Part shown: positions 48,299 through 56,460 of the stretch, one piece after another
How positions within the stretch are numbered: position 1 is the first letter of the stretch
Layout: the number at the start of each line of letters is the position of its first letter
NCBI RefSeq assembly: GCF_009712225.1
Contig: NZ_WASP01000008.1
Span: forward strand, 344,165 to 408,164
Reading direction: 5' to 3'
DNA length: 64,000 nt
Origin: Desulfovibrio sp.
Lineage (GTDB): Bacteria > Desulfobacterota > Desulfovibrionia > Desulfovibrionales > Desulfovibrionaceae
Made by a program: the position numbers and the translations under genes
The notes under the pieces: model-generated
What the model saw: the letters and a program-made list of their open reading frames with translations, nothing else
The model's database searches: none
Told to the model about the DNA's origin: nothing

Positions 48299-48604
48299 GA
48301 CGATATTTTAAAAACTCCACAGGAAATCCGGCTCGGCATCGCCGCCAAGGCGCAGGCCAAACGTCTTGCTCTCAATATGAGCCAGAAAGATTTGGCGGCC
48401 CGTAGCGGCGTTTCCCTTGGCTCTGTGAAGCGCTTTGAAACAACAGGGGAAATCTCGCTCGCGTCCCTGCTGGCTATCGCCCTGATTCTTAACGAACTTG
48501 AAGCCTTTTCCGGCTTGTTCAACCCGCCGCGCACAGAAAACCTGTTCAAGCCGCAATCCCCAGCACCCCGCAAGCGGGCAGGAAGAAAACGCCATGAATC
48601 TTGA
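48293..48604 (+). CDS. HipB-like antitoxin / XRE-family regulator
   Basis: A 103-residue protein with a Cro/CI helix-turn-helix (MSQKDLAARSGVSLGSVKRFE) and a basic Pro/Arg-rich tail. It precedes and overlaps the HipA-like gene by 11 bp, the usual order for a hipBA module. It is expected to neutralise HipA and repress the operon via the repeats around its start. The ATG at 48293 has only a weak purine stretch upstream. Confidence 0.85.
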   Translation: MLDDILKTPQEIRLGIAAKAQAKRLALNMSQKDLAARSGVSLGSVKRFETTGEISLASLLAIALILNELEAFSGLFNPPRTENLFKPQSPAPRKRAGRKRHES

Positions 48605-49745
48605 CGTCCATCTGCATGCATACGGTGTACGGCGCCATGTGGGAAAGCTCGCCGCGCACAGCAACACCATTCTGTTTCAGTATGCGCCAGAATTTCTTGA
48701 TTCGGGCATCAACATTTCGCCGTTCAGGCTTCCGCTCAGCCCAGAGGTCAAGGAAGACCCCAAGCGCACCTTTGACGGCCTGTTCGGCGTATTCAACGAC
48801 AGCCTGCCCGATGGCTGGGGGCTGCTTCTGCTGGACAGGGCATTACGAAAAAAAGGCTCATCGCTCCATGCCTGCCTGCCCTTGCAGCGCCTTGCCATGG
48901 TGGGTGTCCACGGCATGGGCGCGCTGGAGTACACCCCGGCGGCGGAACAGGCAGAAGAAGCCGTTTCTGTGGCGGAACTGGATGCTCTGGCAGAGGATTC
49001 GCTACGGATTCTGCGCGATGCGCCTGTGGATGCGGGGCAACTGGACAAGCTTATTCAGCTCAACGGCTCATCCGCAGGGGCCAGACCCAAAATTCTGGTG
49101 AACGTTGCCGATGATTACCGCATTGTGCCGCAGGGGGCGGGGGAACCCCAAGGAACCCCCTGGATCATCAAATTTCGCTCCGCGCACGAACCGCCAAACA
49201 CCGGGCTGACGGAATACGCATATTCCCTGGCGGCCAAAGAAGCCGGGCTGGATATGCCGGAAACGCACCTGTTTCCGTCGGCAACCTCGCCGGGATATTT
49301 CGGCGTCCAACGCTTTGACAGGGTGCATGGCCAAAAGGTGCATGTGCACACCGCCTGCGGTCTGCTGCACGCATCGCACCGCGAACCATCGCTCACCTAT
49401 GAAAGCCTGCTGCGCCTGACGCTGCTGCTCACCAAAGACATGCGCGAAGTGCTTAAAATGGTGCGGCTCATGGTGTTCAACGTGCGCTCCGGCAACAGGG
49501 ACGACCACTCCAAAAACTTTTCCTTTCTGCTGAACAAGGAAAACCAGTGGCGCATGGCTCCGGTTTATGACCTTACGCCGTCAGAGGGCATTAACGGGGA
49601 ACAGACCTGCATGGTCAACAACAAGGGCAAGGATATAACCGAAAAGGATTTTTTGGCGGCCGCCGCAACTGTGGATGTGGATGCTCGGACAGTGCGCGAA
49701 ATTATGCAGCAAGTGGACGCGGCTTTGGCCGAGGTGAAGAAGTAA
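48594..49745 (+). CDS. HipA-family serine/threonine kinase toxin
   Basis: A type II toxin-like kinase, 383 residues. The N-terminal HipA_N region (GLFGVFNDSLPDGWG) is followed by the kinase core, with catalytic-loop residues in RSGNRDDHSKNFSFLL and the metal-binding YDLTPSEG. HipA of E. coli phosphorylates glutamyl-tRNA synthetase and causes dormancy; the target here is unknown. The ATG at 48594 has AGGAAG upstream and overlaps hipB, indicating coupling. It may stabilise the island. Confidence 0.9.
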   Translation: MNLDVHLHAYGVRRHVGKLAAHSNTILFQYAPEFLDSGINISPFRLPLSPEVKEDPKRTFDGLFGVFNDSLPDGWGLLLLDRALRKKGSSLHACLPLQRLAMVGVHGMGALEYTPAAEQAEEAVSVAELDALAEDSLRILRDAPVDAGQLDKLIQLNGSSAGARPKILVNVADDYRIVPQGAGEPQGTPWIIKFRSAHEPPNTGLTEYAYSLAAKEAGLDMPETHLFPSATSPGYFGVQRFDRVHGQKVHVHTACGLLHASHREPSLTYESLLRLTLLLTKDMREVLKMVRLMVFNVRSGNRDDHSKNFSFLLNKENQWRMAPVYDLTPSEGINGEQTCMVNNKGKDITEKDFLAAAATVDVDARTVREIMQQVDAALAEVKK

Positions 49746-49818
49746 GGTGCGCAAATGTGCAGGAAGGAGGCCGTCTGAGTGACAAATGGGAAATTCCGCA
49801 AGCAGCCTGAGAACTGCT

Positions 49819-49849
49819 CATAGAGGAAACGCCAGAAAAAATATCCGGC
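49819..49849. repeat. Copy of the integrase-proximal end sequence
   Basis: The segment resembles 51925-51955, just upstream of the integrase: both read cata-g(ag)gaaacgcca, an A-rich stretch, then tccggc. The duplication suggests an old island end or a composite structure. Confidence 0.5.
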
Positions 49850-49876
49850 TTGGCATCTGATTTTCACAGCACGAAA

Positions 49877-49914
49877 GAAGGCTGCCATGCGGTTACGCAT
49901 AGCAGCCTTCTTTT
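49877..49914 (+). terminator. Terminator after hipA, near-copy of the attL-flanking hairpin
   Basis: GAAGGCTGC-C-ATGCG pairs with CGCAT-A-GCAGCCTTC (one mismatch), then TTTTATT. Most of the stem is identical to the hairpin at 41248-41278. Confidence 0.8.
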
Positions 49915-49956
49915 ATTAACCTGCTGAGATGATAGCCTAAATCCCTACGGCAATAC

Positions 49957-50424
49957 TCAATGGCCTAGCCAGCGGAGAAACACGAACAGAAGCATGAAAG
50001 CAATCGCTGTGCATCCAGAAGTTATACTTGCCAACCACCACGAATCGGCCCGCAATTCCTTGCCGTAACCATCCATTACTGCACGCGATTTTTCAAAATA
50101 TTCCTTTGATGCGATTGCCGCCGCCTCGCACTTTGCCAAACACTGCTCCATACGCGCCCGGTACTGATTCAAAACCTCAACGGGATAATCCCTTACTTGG
50201 TGAGCTGCGGTTCCGATCTCCCGCGCGGCCTGAGAGGTACTTCTCTGCAATTCTCGTAAAAGCTGAATCAGCTCCTGTGAGTTCTTGATTCGTGCCTCCT
50301 CTTGCAAGCTCAGAACCATCAGGCTTGCTTCTATCCTTGTCTGATCTATCTCGCTCGTTGCGGCTGGTGGCGTTGTCGCTTCCGATGCCCTGCTCATGTT
50401 CTTCAATTCGTCTATTTTGCTCAT
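49957..50424 (-). CDS. MobB-like mobilisation accessory protein
   Basis: A 155-residue protein with a long, largely helical N-terminal part (RTSTSQAA-type, Glu/Gln/Ala-rich) and one C-terminal membrane helix (SGCTAIAFMLLFVFLRWL). Its first 248 bp overlap the relaxase gene in another frame, as mobB does in mobA of IncQ-type plasmids. The ATG at 50424 has AGAGGA at 8 nt. A decayed copy lies at 47915-48190. The role in mobilisation is inferred from position and shape. Confidence 0.65.
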   Translation of the reverse strand: MSKIDELKNMSRASEATTPPAATSEIDQTRIEASLMVLSLQEEARIKNSQELIQLLRELQRSTSQAAREIGTAAHQVRDYPVEVLNQYRARMEQCLAKCEAAAIASKEYFEKSRAVMDGYGKELRADSWWLASITSGCTAIAFMLLFVFLRWLGH

Positions 50425-51163
50425 GGAGTAATCCTCTAAGTTGCAATGCGCCCCATGTGTAGCCTTTGCCGAGCTTGCTGCCCTTGAACGTCACGTCACC
50501 AAGCGCAAAGCTGATCCCCGAAACAAACCCGGTGGAGGCTTTATTTAAACGCACGGTCACGCCCTGGGCTGCCAACTGCTGACAAAACGCATTCAACGCA
50601 ATTTTTTGCGTAAGGGCTGCATCAATTATTTTTTGTAGGTTCATGCGGGTGGAGGACTCGCCAGTGCGCAGGGCGTGCTCAATTTCCCCTTTCGTAAGGG
50701 CTGCCCGCAAAGTTTCCCGGCTTGAGCGCACTTGCCGAAGAGAAAACCGTTGCTCCAGCTCCCGCATTATTGTTTCCTGTCGCCTGTAGTCGTGCGCGTC
50801 ACTCACAACTTTTCCATCAAGCGCAATCCTGTTCACCAGAATATGAATGTGTGCGTGCGCGGCGTCTGTATGTCGGCTAATGACATATTGATTGTTTACA
50901 AAGCCCATGCCCTGAAGCCACGAATGCGCAGCCTCACACCACTGCTCATCTGACAAGGATTCTTCCGGGTGTAGGCTCAGGCTCACATGGCAAACGGCCT
51001 TGGACAGATTCGGCCTCAAAGCGCGAATAACTCCAAATTCCGCAGCAAGGGCGCGTGGTGTGCGGCCCGCCATATTGGTTTCAAGCAACAGGCTTTTGTG
51101 GGGCTGCAAATCGTAGGCTGCTGCCCCACGAAAGCCTTTGCCCTTGATGCACTTGGCTATCAA
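50177..51163 (-). CDS. MobA/VirD2-type relaxase
   Basis: DNA relaxase that nicks oriT to start conjugative mobilisation, 328 residues. The N-terminal IAKCIKGKGFRGAAAYDL holds the likely catalytic Tyr. HTDAAHAHIHILVNRI is the three-His metal motif. The C-terminal third (RNERDRSDKDRSKPDG) is hydrophilic and overlaps the mobB-like gene. I chose TTG at 51163, with AAGGA at 7 nt and overlapping the mobC stop (TTGA); the longer frame has no ribosome site. No conjugation apparatus is present, so a helper element would be needed. Confidence 0.85.
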   Translation of the reverse strand: MIAKCIKGKGFRGAAAYDLQPHKSLLLETNMAGRTPRALAAEFGVIRALRPNLSKAVCHVSLSLHPEESLSDEQWCEAAHSWLQGMGFVNNQYVISRHTDAAHAHIHILVNRIALDGKVVSDAHDYRRQETIMRELEQRFSLRQVRSSRETLRAALTKGEIEHALRTGESSTRMNLQKIIDAALTQKIALNAFCQQLAAQGVTVRLNKASTGFVSGISFALGDVTFKGSKLGKGYTWGALQLRGLLHEQNRRIEEHEQGIGSDNATSRNERDRSDKDRSKPDGSELARGGTNQELTGADSAFTRIAEKYLSGRAGDRNRSSPSKGLSR

Positions 51164-51555
51164 GGCACAGTCCTTGCCTCTGGCGGCGAGCTGCCAGCAA
51201 CACCCATAAGGGAAGCTTGCAAGCACATGATCTGGCTAAGCAGCTCCCTCAATAGCCCGAAGGGAACAGCCGTTCGCCCCGCATTGGCAGCCTTTGCGAT
51301 TTGGTTGAGATTTACGCCCAACCGCGCAAGCTCGCCGTAGGCCTTGCGGTTAACCTCTGGCACAGGGGGCGGCGGCATGCGTTTGCTTAAAGCTGCTGTG
51401 CGCAACCACTGCGCAGGGCTCATGCCCATGTGCCGCGCACGAAGCTGAAGCGCCTCCCACTCTGCCGGATTTCCCCAACGGGTTTCTTTCCGATGTAGGG
51501 GAAAATATTCATCTCCAGACGCCGAAGATTCAATTCCGCGTGGCCTTCTGTCCAC
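51160..51555 (-). CDS. MobC-like relaxosome protein, N-terminus probably replaced by integrase DNA
   Basis: The conserved part starts near base 51485: ETRWGNPAEWEALQLRARHMGMSPAQWLRTAALS, then EVNRKAYGELARLGVNLNQIAKAANAG, typical of MobC-family ribbon-helix-helix proteins that assist the relaxase at oriT. The first about 24 codons of this frame lie in sequence that encodes integrase in another frame. The native start, promoter and probably oriT therefore appear deleted. It ends in a 4-bp overlap with the relaxase start. Confidence 0.6.
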   Translation of the reverse strand: MDRRPRGIESSASGDEYFPLHRKETRWGNPAEWEALQLRARHMGMSPAQWLRTAALSKRMPPPPVPEVNRKAYGELARLGVNLNQIAKAANAGRTAVPFGLLRELLSQIMCLQASLMGVAGSSPPEARTVP

Positions 51556-51890
51556 TTATGGGCGTTTTTTTGCGCCCACTCACGAGCTACAGATTCAAAG
51601 AACTTGTCTGGAGCTACGGCGGCTTTTTGCTCACGCACCAGCGCCACAGGGTCAACGCCGTCTTTAATCATGCGCCGCTTATCATCACGGCGCGAACGAG
51701 CTTCGGCCAGAGATATGAGGGGGTATTCACCGAGGGAAAGACGATTTTCCTTGGAGTCTATCCAATAGCGGAGACGCCAATACTTTTTACCAGAAGGCTT
51801 TATCTCCAGATAAAGCCCATCTGCGTCTTTGAGGGTATAAATTTTCTCGCGGGGCTTGGCCTTTTTAATGGCCATATCGCATAGAGCCAT
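51420..51890 (-). pseudogene. Truncated P4-type tyrosine integrase
   Basis: The frame begins MALCDMAIKKAKPREKIYTL and continues with KDADGLYLEIKPSGKKYWRL, the DUF4102 arm-binding domain. The start of the core-binding domain follows (FFESVAREWAQKN, NIFPYIGKKPVGEI). After about 140 residues it diverges into unrelated sequence, where mobC begins. The catalytic R-H-R-Y domain, about 200 residues in intact relatives, is missing. The ATG at 51890 has GGAGG at 7 nt. Its position next to tRNA-Ser fits the enzyme that inserted the island. Confidence 0.88.
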
Positions 51891-52017
51891 AAGCGTTTCC
51901 TCCATAGACCGGACATCTTTTGGACATAGGAAACGCCAAAATAAAAAATGTCCGGCGCAGTATCCGGTTTACGCTCGGCTTTGAGCGTTTTTTACCGGAC
52001 ATCGTCGGACAAAGTAA

Positions 52018-52065
52018 AACTCCGAATTCGGCTACTGTCAACGACTAGCGGACGAATTCGGAGTT
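52018..52065. repeat. 13-bp inverted repeat between integrase and tRNA-Ser
   Basis: AACTCCGAATTCG (52018-52030) and CGAATTCGGAGTT (52053-52065) are perfect arms 22 nt apart. Read from the tRNA (minus strand) the hairpin ends in TTTTAC, so it may now terminate tRNA-Ser. It could also be part of the recombination site. Several CCGGACA/TGTCCGG-like short repeats surround it (51909-52010). Confidence 0.6.
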
Positions 52066-52078
52066 CCTTGAATCATCG

Positions 52079-52100
52079 AATGGCGGAGAGGGTGGGATTC
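52079..52100. repeat. attR: 22-bp direct repeat within tRNA-Ser
   Basis: Identical to 41290-41311. It covers the CCA end, acceptor 3' strand and part of the T arm of tRNA-Ser. Confidence 0.9.
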
Positions 52101-52174
52101 GAACCCACGTAGGAGCTATTAACCCCTAACTCGATTTCGAGTCGAGCGCGTTACGGCCGCTTCGCTACCTCTCC
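52081..52174 (-). tRNA. tRNA-Ser (CGA) with encoded CCA
   Basis: The acceptor GGAGAGG pairs with CCTCTCC, the discriminator is G, then CCA. The anticodon stem CTCGA/TCGAG encloses CT-CGA-AA (anticodon at 52137-52139). A long variable arm and the T arm GTGGG/CCCAC are present. It is the integration target of the adjacent island and remains intact. Confidence 0.96.
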
Positions 52175-52221
52175 GCACGACCACAAAGGGCGTTGGGAGC
52201 CCCGCTTGCAGCCGAAGGTGG

Positions 52222-52250
52222 TTTATAGTCTATCTTTGGGTGAAAGGCAA
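52222..52250 (-). promoter_or_regulatory. Promoter of tRNA-Ser
   Basis: On the minus strand TTGCCT, a 17-bp spacer and TATAAA lie about 48 bp upstream of the tRNA 5' end. Confidence 0.55.
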
Positions 52251-52608
52251 TGGTTCTGCGGCACAGATGCCGCCAAAGCGTACAAGTTTCAACCCTTAGC
52301 CGTTTTAATTGCCGTAAAACCGGGCTGGCGGTGGTAAAATCCACCTTGCCCGCACATCACTGCGGCAGCCGTGATCACAACCCGCGCGCAAAAATTTGCT
52401 GAGGAGGCTGGTCAGCCACGCTGCTTACAAACACACGCTGCACAGTGGGTCTTGTTCAGATGCTCTATCCAGCTAAAAAAGATTACACAAAATCTAAATT
52501 AAAAATTTATGCGTGCAATCTGGGTGGAGTTCCCACAGAAACAGGCATGAAAAGCCACGCCAGCAGCCCAAGCTCAAGGCGCGTGTTGCCCTACCACTCC
52601 CAGTCGCA
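52251..52608. other. Intergenic region between tRNA-Ser and the TPR gene
   Basis: About 360 bp, no gene supported. No clear terminator for the TPR operon was found. Confidence 0.4.
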
Positions 52609-53427
52609 CTAGCCCTTGGCGAGCGCGGCCATCACTTCCAGCGCATCAGTCTGTTCGGGATCTGTTTGCAGGGCACGCAGGGCGGCTTCTTCGGCGTCGT
52701 GCTTTTTGTGCCAGTCCAGATACATCCTTGCCATCTTGCCAAATGTAGAGGCGTGCCCGCCAAAGGTACGCAGCACCGCCTTGTACACGGCTTCGGCCTT
52801 TTCGTATTCACGCAGTTCCATCCACGCGGCAACGGCCCCGGTGTAGGCCGCAGCCTCGCGCGGTTGCAGGGTCATGGCTTCCTCGTACATGGCGGCGGCC
52901 TCGGCAAAAAGCCCTGCGGCGGCAAAAATCTGGCCCATTTGCAGACGGATGCCGTCTTCGTCGCCAAATTCTTCAACAATACGCTTCAAAAAAGCGCGCC
53001 CCTTGGCCACTTGGCCTTCACGCAAAAAATCGAGCCCGGTACTGATGAGCTGTTTTTTGCGCGCCAGGCGGTCTTCGGCCTTCTGCTGCACGGCCTGTTC
53101 TGCCGACGTCTGTAAAATTTTTGCCAGCCCATCCAGCACGGTAGAGAGCGCGGCCTCCTTGCCCTGCTGCAGGGTGATACTGCGGGGTTTGCCTGTATTG
53201 CCGGGGTCAAGAAGGGGCTGCAGCACGCTGTGACGCACCAGCACAGCCAAAAACTCATCTATCTGAATTCCCAGCTCTGCCCGTGCCGAGCGCACCAGTC
53301 TCACTTCCGCAAGCTGGCGCACAGCCTCGCTCATGCTCACCAGCGCGCGCTCCACCTCGTCACGCCGCAGGTAGCCCATGGCTCGGGCTATATTTTCACG
53401 AATGGATTTGGGAACAGTGGTCAACAT
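52609..53427 (-). CDS. Cytoplasmic TPR protein of the proA-nadD operon
   Basis: A 272-residue helical protein without signal peptide. Tetratricopeptide-like repeats fill the second half (GQVAKGRAFLKRIVEEFGDED, AGLFAEAAAMYEEAMTLQPRE, LREYEKAEAVYKAVLRTFGG, KHDAEEAALRALQTDPEQ). The N-terminal half carries other helices (LRRDEVERALVSMSEAVRQL). GAGGAAGG precedes the ATG. The start overlaps the end of nadD by 7 bp, so it is co-expressed with it. Role unknown. Confidence 0.85.
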   Translation of the reverse strand: MLTTVPKSIRENIARAMGYLRRDEVERALVSMSEAVRQLAEVRLVRSARAELGIQIDEFLAVLVRHSVLQPLLDPGNTGKPRSITLQQGKEAALSTVLDGLAKILQTSAEQAVQQKAEDRLARKKQLISTGLDFLREGQVAKGRAFLKRIVEEFGDEDGIRLQMGQIFAAAGLFAEAAAMYEEAMTLQPREAAAYTGAVAAWMELREYEKAEAVYKAVLRTFGGHASTFGKMARMYLDWHKKHDAEEAALRALQTDPEQTDALEVMAALAKG

Positions 53428-54134
53428 GCCGAACCTTCCTCACTCCAGTGCTGCCGCACGGCCTGAGCGTTGTTCCGCAAAATCTGCAAAGCGGCATCTG
53501 GCACAAGAAAATCGACATTACGGCCCGCCAGCCAGAGCTGGCGTACCCGCGAGGCGCTCACCGCCAGCCACGGCACATCAAGAAAATGCGCCATCCCGCC
53601 TCCGGGCAGGGCCATGCAGGCGCACCCGGGCAGCAGTGACGGCCGCTGCCGAGCTGCGGGCCACAGCGCAGTTGCCGCAGCCATAAAATCCCCAGCGGTA
53701 TGCCCCTTGCGGGGAACAACCACAAAGTGACACAACCGGGGCAGCTCAAGCCCCCTGTGCCAGGTAGAAAGCAGGGCAAAATCTGGGCTGCCCAAAATAA
53801 AATATAGCTCTGCCTGCGGTTCGGCCTCGCGGTAGGCGCACAGGGTGTCCCACGTGTACGATGGCCCCTGCCGCAAGCCCTCAACCCGGTTGCAGCGCAA
53901 CCAGGGAATGGACTCTGCGCAGGCTTCAACCATACGGGCGCGCAGCTCAAATGACAGCATGCCGCTCTGGGACTTATGCGGTGGCACGGCGCACGGCACC
54001 ATGTCCACACCCTGCACAAGGTCGCCCAGGGCTTCGCACGCCTCTATGGCCAGGCGCAGATGCCCCACGTGTGGCGGGTTAAAGCTGCCGCCCAGTATGG
54101 CTCTTCCCGGCGGGGGGGACGCCGTTTCAGTCAT
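53421..54134 (-). CDS. nadD: Nicotinate-nucleotide adenylyltransferase NadD
   Basis: Adenylates nicotinate mononucleotide to deamido-NAD in NAD synthesis. The 237-residue protein has the nucleotidyltransferase motif GGSFNPPHVGHL near the start. A C-terminal SASRVR corresponds to the ISxTxxR motif. Other family segments are VDMVPCAVPPHK, RGLRQGPSYTWDT-like and YFILGSPDFALLSTWHR. Its ATG directly abuts the proA stop. Confidence 0.92.
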   Translation of the reverse strand: MTETASPPPGRAILGGSFNPPHVGHLRLAIEACEALGDLVQGVDMVPCAVPPHKSQSGMLSFELRARMVEACAESIPWLRCNRVEGLRQGPSYTWDTLCAYREAEPQAELYFILGSPDFALLSTWHRGLELPRLCHFVVVPRKGHTAGDFMAAATALWPAARQRPSLLPGCACMALPGGGMAHFLDVPWLAVSASRVRQLWLAGRNVDFLVPDAALQILRNNAQAVRQHWSEEGSAC

Positions 54135-55394
54135 CTACCGGCGCACCTGCCCCTGCCCCAGCACCACAAACTTGGTGGTGGTCAGCTCATCCACCCCCAT
54201 GGGACCGTAAGCATGCAGCTTTGAAGTTGAAATACCGATCTCCGCGCCGAGTCCAAGCTGGCCACCGTCGTTGAAACGGCTGGAGGCATTGACCGCAACC
54301 ATTGAGGCATCTGCCTCGCGCAGAAAGCGCATGGCGTGCTCGTGGTTGTTGGTGCAGATGATCTCCGTATGGTTGGAGCCGTAGCGGGCAATATGGTCCA
54401 GCGCCGCATCCATGCTTTCCACTACGCAAACAGCCAGCACCAACGCATGAAATTCCTGCCCAAGATCATCGGGCTGCTGCGCCACGGCGGTTGACCCCAG
54501 CAGGGGGAGCGATGCCGGGCAGGCGCGAAATTCCACGCTGGCAGCGCCCAGTCTGGCCGCAATCTTGGGCAAAAATGCCGCAGCCACGTCGCGGTGCACC
54601 AGCAGGCATTCCAGCGCGTTACAAACGCCGGGGCGCTGTACCTTGCCGTTGAAAACGATCTCGGTCGCTGCATCAAGGTCGGCATCCGCATCAATGTACG
54701 CGTGGCACACTCCCTTGAAGTGCTTGAGCACGGGCATGGTCGCCGCCTCGGTCACCGCGCGCACAAGCCCCTCGCCCCCGCGCGGAATGATCACATCAAT
54801 ATACTTGTCGAGCTTGCACAGGGCGTTTACAGCCTCATGCCCGGGAATGGAAACAAGCTGTGCGGCATCGCCGGGCAAGCCAGCCTGAACCAGAGCGTCG
54901 CTCAGGGCTTTGGCAAGGGCGATGTTAGAGCGCAGGGCCTCGCTGCCGCCGCGCAAAATAACCGCGTTACCAGCCTTGATGCACAGAATGGCAGCGTCAA
55001 TGGTCACGTTGGGGCGTGCTTCGTAAATCATGGCAATCACGCCCAGGGGCACACGCATACGGCCCACAAGGATGCCGTTGGGGCGCTGCCACTGGCGCTC
55101 GGTGGCGCCTACGGGATCAGGCAGGTTGGCCACGTGGCGGCAGGCGGCGCGCATTTCATCCATAATAGAGGGCGTGAGCGTGAGGCGGTCAAGGCGGGGT
55201 TCGTCCTGCCCGGCGGCACGTGCCGCAGCAAGGTCTTCGGCATTGGCGGCCAGAATTTCGGCCTCCCGTTCCTGCAGCAGCTCTGCCAGCCCCAGCAGGG
55301 CTTGCGTTTTGGCATCGGGGTGCGCCTTGGCTATAGCCCTGGCTGCTTCCTTTGCCCGCGCACCGAGGCGCGTCATTTCTTCTGCAGGCGTCAT
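54135..55394 (-). CDS. proA: Gamma-glutamyl phosphate reductase ProA
   Basis: Second enzyme of proline synthesis; reduces gamma-glutamyl phosphate with NADPH to glutamate semialdehyde. The 419-residue protein is full length. Motifs are PLGVIAMIYEARPNVTIDAA, LRGGSEALRSN, the IPRGGEGLVRAV region and the catalytic Cys in QRPGVCNALECLLVH. The C-terminus has FNDGGQLGLGAEIGISTSK and GPMGVDELTTTKFV. It heads the proA-nadD-TPR operon. Confidence 0.96.
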   Translation of the reverse strand: MTPAEEMTRLGARAKEAARAIAKAHPDAKTQALLGLAELLQEREAEILAANAEDLAAARAAGQDEPRLDRLTLTPSIMDEMRAACRHVANLPDPVGATERQWQRPNGILVGRMRVPLGVIAMIYEARPNVTIDAAILCIKAGNAVILRGGSEALRSNIALAKALSDALVQAGLPGDAAQLVSIPGHEAVNALCKLDKYIDVIIPRGGEGLVRAVTEAATMPVLKHFKGVCHAYIDADADLDAATEIVFNGKVQRPGVCNALECLLVHRDVAAAFLPKIAARLGAASVEFRACPASLPLLGSTAVAQQPDDLGQEFHALVLAVCVVESMDAALDHIARYGSNHTEIICTNNHEHAMRFLREADASMVAVNASSRFNDGGQLGLGAEIGISTSKLHAYGPMGVDELTTTKFVVLGQGQVRR

Positions 55395-55455
55395 GCGAAC
55401 TCCTTGTGCTGATGGTCAAGGCCGCGCAGGCAGCCTGACCAGAGGGATATTTGTT

Positions 55456-55484
55456 TTGACAGAGGGGTTGATTCTGGCCTAAGT
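55456..55484 (+). promoter_or_regulatory. Possible promoter of the membrane TPR gene
   Basis: A perfect TTGACA -35 box lies at 55456-55461, but the -10 at 17 bp (CTAAGT) is weak. Confidence 0.3.
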
Positions 55485-55581
55485 AAAAAGCTTCCGTCCA
55501 GCTCCGCCGAAGACGATTCGCGCAGGGCAAATGCGTGGAAAAACAACGGCGGTTCCGCCTCCCTGTAAGGAGTTTTGATAC

Positions 55582-56331
55582 ATGAATCCGCAAAAGAATC
55601 AAGGCGCGGAGGATTCCCCCCTGCTGCGCGACCTTCAGGCCGAAGTAAGCTCTGAAAGCGCCCCCATGCTCCAGTTCATGCTGCGTCACGCTGGCACCAT
55701 CGCCAGCATTGTGGTGTTGTTTGTGCTGGTTCTGGCTGGCACGGGCATCTGGCGCTGGTACAGCACCAGCAAAAACGAAGATGCGCGTCAGGCTCTGGCG
55801 CGTATTGTCCTGCAAACCAGCGGCCCCGATCAGGTCAAGGAACTTGCTGCCCTGGCGGAAAAAGCCCCCGCTGACGTGCGCTTTTCGGTCTATCTGGCCC
55901 TTGGTCAAAGCGCCATGAGCACTGGCGACGTCGCCACTGCGGCCAGCGCCTACGCCAAGGCCGCCCAGACCGGCGAAGGCTCGCTGGCGATGGTTGCCGG
56001 CATGAACGAAGCCGCGGCCATGCTCAAGGCTGGCAAATATGCCGAAGCCCTGACCCTGCTGCAAAAGCTGCAATCTGCCATGCCGGGCGAGGTTACCGCT
56101 CCCCAGCTCAAGCAAATGACCGCCGAGGCCGCCGTGGTCGCCGGGCAGACCGAACAGGCCGCCCGCATGTATCTGGCTCTCTCGCGCGAAGCACAGGGCC
56201 TCAACAGCGAATACTTCCGCGCTCGCGCCTACTCGCTGGCTCCCAAGATTGTTGACGAGGAAGCAGCTCAGGCTGCGACCCCGGCAGCGCCAGACGGCGC
56301 TGGCGAAAAAGCCCCCGGCAAAGCCCAGTAA
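55582..56331 (+). CDS. Membrane-anchored TPR protein (YfgM-like)
   Basis: A 249-residue protein with one membrane helix (TIASIVVLFVLVLAGTGIW, about residues 38-56) and a periplasmic helical-repeat domain (FSVYLALGQSAMSTGDVATA, LKAGKYAEALTLLQKLQ, AGQTEQAARMYLALSRE). It ends in an Ala/Pro-rich tail. YfgM-type proteins assist envelope protein folding. The match is by architecture only. TAAGGAG precedes the ATG. The gene is followed by iorA after 129 bp. Confidence 0.82.
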   Translation: MNPQKNQGAEDSPLLRDLQAEVSSESAPMLQFMLRHAGTIASIVVLFVLVLAGTGIWRWYSTSKNEDARQALARIVLQTSGPDQVKELAALAEKAPADVRFSVYLALGQSAMSTGDVATAASAYAKAAQTGEGSLAMVAGMNEAAAMLKAGKYAEALTLLQKLQSAMPGEVTAPQLKQMTAEAAVVAGQTEQAARMYLALSREAQGLNSEYFRARAYSLAPKIVDEEAAQAATPAAPDGAGEKAPGKAQ

Positions 56332-56460
56332 ATATTTCTTCGCAAGCCCGCGCATGTGCAAACAGCGCGGGCTTGCGTCATTGTAGGCGGGGCCGCATGG
56401 GCCACGCCATCTTGCATCCAGTTGCGGTTCAGGCAGCACATGTCTGGGCCTGGAGGGAAC

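Larger units (their letters stand above)
41290..52100. mobile_element. Genomic island integrated in tRNA-Ser(CGA), about 10.8 kb
   Basis: Bounded by the 22-bp att repeats, with an integrase remnant next to the tRNA and mobilisation genes (mobC, relaxase, mobB-like) inside. It is mosaic. The left 6.2 kb (giant gene) is strongly AT-rich compared with the backbone, while the right part (hipBA and mob genes) is GC-rich. Cargo is one giant putative conflict protein and a hipBA pair. The integrase has lost its catalytic domain, so the island probably cannot excise by itself. Confidence 0.88.
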
